Shown here: in pieces, positions 56,861 through 64,000 of the stretch | Layout: the number at the start of each line of letters is the position of its first letter | Numbering within the stretch: position 1 is the first letter of the stretch | Origin: Viola odorata | Lineage: Eukaryota; Streptophyta; Magnoliopsida; Malpighiales; Violaceae | Reading direction: 5' to 3' | Length of the DNA: 64,000 nt | NCBI GenBank assembly: GCA_963691705.1 | Contig: OY829542.1 | Location: 27,452,579 to 27,516,578 of the forward strand | Program-made: the position numbers and the translations under genes | Notes under the pieces: model-generated | What the model saw: the letters and a program-made list of their open reading frames with translations, nothing else | What the model was told of the DNA's origin: nothing | The model's database searches: none

Positions 56861-57596
56861 TGATACGAGCATGGACCCACCGGTGCCCGCACACATTGCA
56901 CGAGAAAGGCCTCCTGCGTGGCATATCTTCCCCGAACGCTCGTGAGGAGAAGACCGAGACAGTGCCCTAGCGGCATACCGCCCGAGCCCTAGTGGTATGC
57001 CGCCAGTCTCGACATTTTGGGCAAGTGTGGGTAGCGAGCCTAGCGGTATACCGCCAGGCTTCAGGCGACATACCACCAGGGAAATTTTTGGGCCTTTCCA
57101 AGCCAACTTCGAGCAGCCCATCTAGGCGTTTTTCCAAGGGTGTTTTAGGGTTTTATCCCATGTAACAATTGAAGGGTATAAATAGAAGGACTTAGCCTCT
57201 TTTATACCTTGGTCTTCAATTTTGAGTGAATCTCTTCATAGACCAACCTTAGTGTAGTTTAGGGTAATTTACGGTTCTTAGAACCAAAACACTATCATTT
57301 CTGCCAATCCAAGTAAGTTTGATGATTAGAGAGTGAAAGGGTTGGGTTTGTAAAATTGAGATCCTTTCAATCACAAGTGATTGAAAGTTCCTTATAGCTA
57401 TTTCCTATATACATCTTCTACCTTTCATCCATTTAATCCGCTGTAACTCTACTCCATCTTTCCTTCATCCATTTCGTCCATAAATATCATCATCCCATCT
57501 ATCAACATCATCATTTCGTCCATCCTTAAGTCACCTTCCAACCTCCCAAAGAGGACTAGATCCGTGCATGCCTCAAGTGAATCCGGGATCGTACCA
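56861..57596 (+). repeat. 3' LTR of the 53405 element
   Basis: 736 bp. Compared with the left LTR it carries about 55 bp more in the palindrome region (about 57005-57060) and lacks a short block near 57130. Palindromes at 56970-56981 and 57043-57054 (GCGGTATACCGC). Confidence 0.82.
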
Positions 57597-58034
57597 TCCA
57601 ACCGTAATTCACCATCAACGTCAACAACACAACCTAACATTTTTTATGGAAGTGACAGAGAGAGTGGATCTGGAGGTTTGTTAAATCCCTACATACCTGG
57701 AATTCAAGATCTGAGCACGGAGAGTATAAATCCCCACATATCCGGAAGATTCAATTTGTTTCTTTTTCTTTTTTTAATATTTGGGTTTTTCTGTGTATGT
57801 ATGAATTAATTTAATGTTTATGGCTAGATTAATTGATTGTTTGTGGCCAAATTAATTGATTATTTGTGGCTGGATTAATTAATTTTTATGGTTGCTTTCG
57901 CCAGATTTCTGTTTGAATTTTGTTGTTGCTGGTGTGGTTGTCAGTTACCGGTGGTGGTGTCATGAGGTGGGGAGGGTCGTGATAAGAAAGATGCATTTAT
58001 TATCCAATTATATTTTACCTTTTTTATTTCTTCC
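57597..58034. repeat. Intergenic stretch with short tandem repeats
   Basis: No gene accepted (the 57564-57809 frame is half LTR). 57818-57895 has three diverged copies of a 24-bp unit, 'ggcTAGATTAATTGATTgtt', 'ggcCAAATTAATTGATTatt' and 'ggcTGGATTAATTAATTttt'. T-rich tract at 57760. Confidence 0.55.
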
Positions 58035-58525
58035 TGATAATTATAGACGTAATTTCAGGGGCATTTTCGTCCGTGGACCCAGCGTTAAGGCCGAAAAACT
58101 GTAGCCCCTATAGGGTGTGCACCGTCGAGGTTATCGCCCCCCACACAACGAAGAACTCTGGAATGGTCGACATCAGCGGAGGGGGGGTCTCGCTCGTTAT
58201 CTAGCCATACAAACGGCGTTATCCCATCCCAGGCAAGACATGACGTCACTTGAGGTACTTGGGCGTTATCTTCCCTAGATAACGCCCACCCCTAGAGATA
58301 ACACCCATATTTTGCCTATAAATACCCCATCATTCAAGACAAAAGGTAAGCCTACGATCGCTAGTTGAACCCCTGCCATTTGGAACAGCCTAACTGACTT
58401 AAGCATCAGAGTGTCTATGCCAGGGAACCCCTCCAGCGCTTTGCAGGTACACCGGATTGCAGGCACAGTGATTTTGAGTGGCCATCTTCCTCACCTACCC
58501 TTCTCTAGAACCCCAAATCTTATCA
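58035..58525 (+). repeat. 5' LTR of the second TAT element
   Basis: TGATAATTATAG...TCTTATCA. One TGACGTCA near 58242, TATA 'cctataaataccccat' at about 58316. 'gaatggtcgacatcagcgg' parallels 'gatggtcgatattagtgg' at about 13410. The left edge is less certain than the right. Confidence 0.7.
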
Positions 58526-58611
58526 AATTGATGCTTTCATTGAGAGCTTTGGTTTGATTAAGTGAGCATCCTTAATAGCCAAGCTCTGTCTTTTCTGGAA
58601 ATTAGAGGATC

Positions 58612-60010
58612 ATGGCTTCTGATTCAGAATCTACACCTCCCCAATCTCGTGGTATTCTTTTCGTTCCTCATAGAGAACTTTTTCCTTCTACTTCTGTCGA
58701 TATTTTTGCCACAGTACAGGGAACCCCTTCGGGGCAAACGGATTTTTTTTTGGGACCCACAATGGGAACGTCATTCCCCCAGATGAGTATTCCACCTTCC
58801 CAAATGGCAGGATCTAGCTTTTTCACTCCACCTCCAATGGGATCTGTAATGGATAGCGCGAACGACCTTTTGGTGAACTCTTTGTTAGCTTTGCGTGCCC
58901 AAGTGGACCAGTTGGCCGCATTAGCTGTCGGATCGGTTCCCAACATCTCAGGATCCGCTATTTCCCCTCATATGATATTCTCTTTCACCCATCCATTGTT
59001 ACTGATCGACTGTTATCACCTCGGCAACATGGGAGCACCCCGCTGACCTTGTCCGCTACAACGGCCCCTGTCAACATTATGCAACTCGCACATGGGCGAG
59101 TAGAACCCTCTGGGTAGCGCATGCGAGAAATCCCCATTTCCCAAGAGGAATGATGGCATGACGAGTACAGAGATCGTTGGGATGGCAAGCGAGAGGAAAT
59201 GGTCAAGGATGTATCCCCCACACACAGCGAAAGATCAAGTAGCAGAAGATATCGAACCCGTTCACCAAGGAGTTGTAGTCGATCCCCTAGGCGACATCAT
59301 GCACCTGATCCCAAGGACTAGAGGCATCGTAGGGAAACTTCTCCTCCCCGTCGTCCTCGTGAAATCCTTAATGATACCGCAGTTCATCCGTTCAGCTATC
59401 GCATAAGGCATCACAGTGTTAGTCGGCACGTGAAACTCCCCTCGGAGTCGTATAACGACACCAAGGATCCTATCTCTCACCTTAACAAGGTGAAAGACTT
59501 TGTGCAATTCCAAACTCACAGTGACGCGGCCTTGTGTCAGATCTTTGTCATGACGTTGCCAGGACTCGCACGTGTTTGGTTTGAAGGACTCCCGGCTGGT
59601 TCCATAGATAGTTTTTCGCAGTAGGAAGCCAAGTTTCGAAGCCGGTTTAGCATGACTGTTCCCATTAGGAAGTCCACGGCAGCCTTGCTTGATATACACC
59701 GAGGGCCTCATGAATCTCTGAAAGAGTTCCTTAGACGTTTCGATATGGAGATGTCGTTAACGCCAGGCGTTACCATCGATTTCGCCATAGAGGCTTTGAA
59801 ATGAAACTGTTGTTATGGAAAATTACGAGACATGCTGATGGTGGACCCCCCGGTGACTTTGGACGCGCTGAGGCTGAAAGCCCATAATTACGCAAGTATG
59901 GAAGAGGAAGAGAATAGAGACAGAACTCGTAACGTGCCGCAAAATGTGCCCCATTCTTCTAACGCTCCTACCAGCGCGACCCCTGATGATCGTTCTAATG
60001 ACGATTACGC
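58612..60010 (+). pseudogene. gag, first copy, second TAT element
   Basis: ATG at 58612: MASDSESTPPQSRGILFVPHRELF, GSVMDSANDLLVNSLLALRAQVDQLAAL, then shifts. 59430-59624 holds KLPSESYNDTKDPISHLNKVKDFVQFQTHSDAALCQIFVMTLPGLARVWFEGLPAG (Retrotrans_gag). A TAG follows at 59622, then RKSTAALLDIHRGPHESLKEFLRRFDMEMSLTPGVTIDFAIEAL, a stop, and VDPPVTLDALRLKAHNYASMEEEE to about 60014. At least four breaks. Confidence 0.85.
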
Positions 60011-61010
60011 CTAATGAAAAAGACCACATCCCTAAAGCCTCCAACCGGCAAAGAGGCAATTTTTCAAGGGGAAGACCCGGTAACTTCCCCACTCAGCGAC
60101 AGACAGACCCGCCCAAGGGCCAAGTTTATGACCCTGATCTCCCTTCCCTCATACTTCCGAGAGCAGAAATTTTAGCAATCGTTCAACAACGAAATCTGGC
60201 TATCCGTTATCCAGCCCCTGTGAAACCAGGGGTAATAATGGGGGGGAGGGGGGGGGGGGGGAGATAGAGCACTTTTTGTAAGTTCCATAAAGTCAAGGGA
60301 CACTCCACAGACATGTGCAGGGAGTTAAAGTTGGCAATAGAGTATCTAGTGGAAGAAGGATATCTCGGAGAATTCGCCACTAAGGTGAGAGAAGAAGCCA
60401 TGAATAACCTGACAAATAGGGCACCAGACAGCAGACAAGCGCCCCCTCACGCCCAGGAGACGACGCCACCCCTACTGGGAGAGTCAAGGAAGCGTTAGCA
60501 ATTCATGATGAGGACATTCCCATCATTAACATCATAGATGGGGGCACACCGTATTTCGATGAGTCTGTGCCGTTAACGCCCACTACAGGGGACAAGCGGA
60601 AAAGAGAAGACGCGTTAGTGAAAAATGAAGCGATAAGTGCTCTAGATCGAATAGTGTTATCCTTCTTTGAGGAAGACGAGAAGGGCGTCATTTTTCCGCA
60701 TAACAATGCGTTAGTGGTCACACCCATTATTAGCAACCATGGAGTTAGAAGAACTCTTATCGATAATGGCAGCACGGTAAATTTATTTTCCTTGGAGGCT
60801 TACAGCCACATGAAACGTCCTTCCAGCGAGCTGACGCCTTACAAAAAGCCGATAATTAGGGTAGACGGAGTTCCTATCCCAGCAACTGGACTCACTTTAC
60901 TGCTTGTGTACTTCATAGAGGACGCATCTAAAAGATCAGAAGACTTGTTATTCTTGGTCGTAGACCTTACCTTGCCCTATAACGCCATACTTGGACGACT
61001 GTTTCACAAC
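60011..61010 (+). pseudogene. Zinc-knuckle-like segment and protease, first copy
   Basis: A G-rich run (60240-60262) breaks the frame just before CKFHKVKGHSTDMCREL. 60567-60990 is an aspartic protease: DEKGVIFPHNNALVVTPIISNHGVRRTLIDNGSTVNLFSLEAYSHM (Asp-Asn-Gly again), then LLFLVVDLTLPYNAILGRLF. At about 61005 the frame jumps into a second gag copy (HNGNVIPPDEYSTF) instead of continuing the pol spacer. Confidence 0.82.
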
Positions 61011-62205
61011 GGGAATGTCATTCCCCCAGATGAGTATTCCACCTTCCCAAATGGCAGGATCTAGCTTTTTCACTCCACCTCCAATGGGATCTTTAATGGA
61101 TAGCGCGAACGACCCTTCGGTGAACTCTTTGTTAGATTTGCGTGCCCAAGTGGACCAGTTGGCCGCATTAGCTATCGGATTGGTTCCCAACATCTCAGGA
61201 TCTGCTATTTCCCCTCATATGATATTCTCTTTCACCCCATCCATTGTTACTGATCGGCCGTTATCACCTCGGTAATATGGGAGCACCCCGCTAACCTTGC
61301 CTGCTACAACGACCCCTGTCAACTTTATGCAACTCGCACATGGGCGAGTAGAACCCTCTGGGCAGCGCATGCGAGAAATCCCCATTTCCTAAGAGGAACG
61401 ATGGCATGATGAGTACAGAGATTGTTGGGATGGTAGGCGAGAGGAAATGGTCAGGGATGTATCCCCTAGACACAGTGAAAGATCAAGTAGCAGAAGATAT
61501 CGAACCCGTTCACCAAGGAGTCATAGCCGATCCCCTAGGCGACAACATGCACCTAATCCCAGGGACCAGAGGCATCGTAGGGAAACTTCTCCTCTCTGTC
61601 ATCCTCGTGAAATCCTTGATGATACCGTAGGCCATCCGTTCAGCTATCGCATAAGGCATCACAGAGTCAGTCGACACGTGAAACTCCCCTCGGAGTCGTA
61701 TGATGACACCAAGGATCCTATCTCTCACCTTAACAAGGTGAAAGACTTCGTGCAATTCCAAACTCACAGTGACGCGGCCTTGTGCCAGATCTTTGTCATG
61801 ATGTTGTCAAGAGTCGCACGTCTTTGGTTTGAAGGACTCTCGGCTGGTTCCATAGACAGTTTTTCACAGTTGGAAGCTAAGTTTTGAAGTCGGTTTAGCA
61901 CGACTATTCCCATTAGGAAGTCCGCGGCAGCCTTGTTTGATATACACCGAGGGCCTCATGAATCTCTGAAAGAGTTCCTTGGACGTTTCGATATGGATAT
62001 GTCGTTAACGCCAGGCGTTACCATCGATTTCACCGTGAAGGCTTTAAAATGAAACTGTTGTTATGGAAAATTACGAGACATACTGATGGTAGACCCCCTG
62101 GCGACTTTGGACGCGCTGAGGCTGAAAGCCCATAATTACGCAAGGATGGAAGAGGAAGAGAATAGAGACAGAACTCGAAATGTATCGCAAAACGTGACTG
62201 GAGTC
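61011..62205 (+). pseudogene. gag, duplicated second copy, 5' truncated
   Basis: Starts at 'gggaatgtcattccccc', equal to 58764. It repeats GSLMDSANDPSVNSLLDLRAQVDQLAAL, the Arg/Ser segment RSRSPRSHSRSPRRQ (about 61500), and KLPSESYDDTKDPISHLNKVKDFVQFQTHSDAALCQIFVMMLSRVARLWFEGL (61447-61887, a long clean frame), then VDPLATLDALRLKAHNYARMEEEE. At about 62196 it jumps over the zinc region into the protease (VTGVTLYFRED). Close to copy 1 but not identical (about 93-95% by eye in part), so not a recent duplicate. Confidence 0.85.
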
Positions 62206-63108
62206 ACTTTGTACTTCAGAGAGGACGCTTCTAAAAGGTCAGAAGACTTTTTATTCTTGGTCGTAGACCTTACCTTGCCTTATAACGCTATACTTGGATG
62301 ACTGTTTCTCAACCATTTTGGTGCAACGATATCACAAAAGCACTTGAGGTTAAAGTATCCCTCTTGGGATGGAGTGGTCACAGTTAAAGACCATCAGAAG
62401 CTGGCGGCCGAGTGTTACCTGCTTATGACGCAGAAGAGTTGTGATAGGTATGTGCGCGTGACGATGGATCCCTTCGAGCAGAAAGATGAAAAATGTACCC
62501 AGCTAGTGGATAAGATGGTGCCCATCCCTGTTAATGGGGTCAGGGAGGCAAATTTCTTGCTCAGCGAGAAGCTAAGCCCTGAAGAAAACACACAATTAGC
62601 TCGATTACTACACAAATGTAAAGGAGAGTTCGCCTGGAAGCCCGCCGATATGCCCGGTATCTCACGTGAGGTAGCGGAGCATCGACTTAATGTTGATCCC
62701 AGCGTCAAACCGATCCAGCAAAAGCGGCGAGCGTTTTCTATAGAAAAAGCAACAGCCATCGACAAAGAGGTGTCAAAACTCCTAGACGCAGGTTTTATCC
62801 GAGAAGTGCACTATCCGACTTGGCTGGCTAATCCCGTTCTTGTTCCAAAGCCTAACGGAGAGTGGCGTATGTGTAACAATAGCACTGATTTAAACGAGGC
62901 ATGTCCCAAGGATTTCTACCCGCTCCCTCGAATCAACCAGTTAGTTGACCAGGCTGACGGGTATGCTTATTTGAGCTCTTTAGACGCCAACTCCAGTTAC
63001 CATCAAATTCCCATGGCCGTTGAAGAGGAAGAAAAGACCGCCTTCATCACCCCAAAGGCCACTTACTACTACACGGTGATGCCGTTCGGGCTGAAAAAGA
63101 CTAGAGCA
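62206..63108 (+). pseudogene. Protease end, pol spacer and RT N-terminal half
   Basis: Protease C-terminus LLFLVVDLTLPYNAILG (stop at about 62300, where Arg would follow), FLNHFGATISQKHLRLKYPSWDGVV, then the spacer LARLLHKCKGEFAWKPADMPGISREVAEHRLNVDP. RT: AIDKEVSKLLDAGFIREVHYPTWLANPVLVPKPNGEWRMCNNSTDLNEACPKDF, YLSSLDANSSYHQIPMAV (catalytic Asp kept) and KATYYYTVMPFGLKK. The usual CIDFTDLN is changed to CNNSTDLN. It stops before the VDD motif, so it cannot copy RNA. Open frame 62344-63354 includes the fused tail. Confidence 0.87.
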
Positions 63109-63354
63109 ACTGATGCGAATCCACTCATCCAGGTGCCTTTACCGCCAGCTGGTCCAATGACTCGAGCCAGAGCTCAAAAGCTTCAAGACCGATTGTCATC
63201 TCTCATTCACAAGGAGCTAGAGTCTGAGATGACTTGCGAGAAAGCTACACTTAGAGAGAAGATGACGAGAGTGGTGAATCTTCTCACCTTCAACTTGACC
63301 GATGTTGAGTCTGCTAGAAACGGCATGGAACCATTTCACACAAACGGCACTTGA
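63109..63354 (+). pseudogene. Foreign pol-tail fused in frame to the TAT RT
   Basis: After MPFGLKK the frame runs without a stop into TRATDANPLIQVPLPPAGPMTRARAQKLQDRLSSLIHKELE..., ending at 63354. 'GPMTRARA(K/Q)' with a helical tail is a usual C-terminal segment of other plant Ty3/gypsy polyproteins, not part of TAT RT. So the junction near 63105-63112 is a recombination point between two different elements. Confidence 0.68.
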
Positions 63355-63545
63355 CCGTTTCATCTAAACGGCATCTGTCCGTTTCTCTCAAAACGATACT
63401 TGCCCGTTTGGATCAAAACGGCACTTGTCTGTTTCACTTAGCCGTTGCCGATTCAAGCATCTGTCGCGCATGCTGATTGCTGTACAGGTTCCGCGTTCCC
63501 GCCTGACCCGTTTGTTGATAACGGCTCCTGTCCGTTTCACCTAGC
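63317..63545 (+). repeat. AAACGG...CCGTTT minisatellite
   Basis: About six imperfect copies of a unit near 25-30 bp: AAACGGcacttgaCCGTTTcat, AAACGGcatctgtCCGTTTctc, AAACGAtacttgcCCGTTTgga, AAACGGcacttgtCTGTTTcac and others to 63545. Each can fold as a small hairpin (AAACGG with CCGTTT). The first copies overlap the end of the fused ORF. Confidence 0.78.
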
Positions 63546-64000
63546 CTGGAGTTGACGCGCGTTGACTATTTTAGCAAGGCTGCGACTTTCTATTTATTTT
63601 AGCTTAGTTAATTAATTAGACACTTTAATTAATTAGTTAAGTGTTTTACTTTATTTATTATTCCTATTATGGGATTAGGGTTTGCTTGTAACCTATATAA
63701 GGAGCCGCTTGGCCTCCTTAGAAACTTGGCTGTTATTTGATAAATTGAGATATTCTCTTCAATCCCCGCCCCTTGTTCAAGTCGGTTGAACCTTGTTCTT
63801 CTTGAGTCCGTAATACTTGAGTCGTATACAAGTAAATCTTGGAATTACATTATTGTGTCGTTTATCTTAGAGTGATTCTCACATTGTTGAGTCTAGTCCT
63901 AAGAATCCGATTCAAGACCCTTGACTTGAAATCGATTAGGGCTCTTAGCACAGGTTAGCTAAGTGGTCTAAGCTCGTACTTGTCGAGTTATTTACTTCCG
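63546..64000 (+). repeat. LTR-like sequence, runs off the window
   Basis: No gene. A TATA box (cctatataagg, about 63692-63702) follows an A/T-rich stretch with 'ttaattaattagacac' repeats. The U5-like remainder has 'cttgagtc' phrases (63801, 63828, 63880). It is probably the 3' LTR of the element that supplied the fused tail; its 3' end is outside the window. Confidence 0.5.

Larger units (their letters stand above)
53405..57596 (+). mobile_element. Non-autonomous LTR element with a novel repeat-protein ORF, 4.2 kb
   Basis: LTRs 53405-54099 and 56861-57596, TGATACGAGC...CGTACCA. Primer-like TGTGGTAGCGGAG follows the left LTR at 54100-54113, and 'aaaggtggatggga' just before the right LTR is a fair polypurine tract. 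The leader (54100-55257) resembles the leaders of the other second-family elements, but no gag, protease, RT or integrase was found. Flanks ctctag (left) and tccaa (right) do not match, so no TSD: it may be a recombinant or have a damaged end. Confidence 0.8.
58035..63108 (+). mobile_element. Second TAT-type element, rearranged, 3' half missing
   Basis: 5' LTR 58035-58525, primer-like TGATGCTTTCATTGAGAGC at 58529-58547, gag from 58612. The gag-to-protease block occurs twice (58764-about 61010 and 61011-about 62205), then protease/RT to 63108. RT, RNase H and integrase after the FGLKK motif are absent and no matching 3' LTR is in the window. It is the same family as 2174-18768 and 13287-15002 by gag start (MASDSES), primer site and LTR ends. 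Confidence 0.82.

Overview
This window is nuclear DNA of a flowering plant, most likely a eudicot. It holds one recognisable host gene with plant-type GT-AG introns; the rest is layered plant transposons: Ty3/gypsy LTR elements of two families, a Mutator-like element and a long-TIR MITE. Nothing bacterial, organellar, rRNA or CRISPR-like was seen.

Layout. 1-2168: end of an LTR, then a decayed Ty3/gypsy leader and gag. 2174-18768: a 16.6-kb TAT/Ogre-type Ty3/gypsy element in minus orientation, with 515-bp LTRs (TGATA...TATCA) and a perfect 5-bp TSD (aattt). Its gag-protease-RT-RNase H-integrase runs leftward from 18169 to 10691. Between pol and its 3' LTR lies about 8 kb on the opposite strand: four gene-like units, two of them tandem paralogues with a plant 'putative gypsy type transposon' (Transposase_28-like) N-terminus and a coiled-coil C-terminus. 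A 1.7-kb TAT mini-element (13287-15002, TSD gtagg) has landed in the RT, just before the VDD motif.

18774-22997: LTR-like and other retroelement-derived noncoding DNA. 22998-41450: a pile of elements from a second Ty3/gypsy family (LTR start TGATAC/TGATAT, tRNA-primer-like site TGTGGTAGCGG) in both orientations. Into it are inserted a MULE with a PB1-like, DNA-binding, MULE and SWIM transposase (now broken by stops) and a solo-LTR-like unit with a 6-bp direct flank (acaaga). 41453-42680 is AT-rich intergenic DNA.

Host gene, about 42680-51560, plus strand: a WD40-repeat protein of the family annotated as 'uncharacterized WD repeat-containing protein C2A9.03-like'. It has a 5'-UTR exon and nine coding exons; all phases close to give 443 aa. 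A 92-bp tandem duplication covers the acceptor and start of one exon, and the upstream acceptor copy is disabled. A 987-bp long-TIR Mutator-type MITE sits just past the 3' end.

53405-57596: a 4.2-kb non-autonomous LTR element. It shares LTR start, primer site and leader layout with the second family, but encodes a Ser/Tyr/Asp-rich repeat protein in place of gag. 58035-63108: a second TAT element whose gag-protease block is duplicated and rearranged. Its RT is cut off before the catalytic VDD and fused in frame to a foreign pol tail, followed by an AAACGG minisatellite and an LTR-like end.

Most element genes carry stops or frameshifts, so nearly all are relics. The WD40 gene is the only unit that looks intact. 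Coordinates of LTRs, TSDs and exons were read by eye from the sequence. Family names come from motif recognition without database searches.
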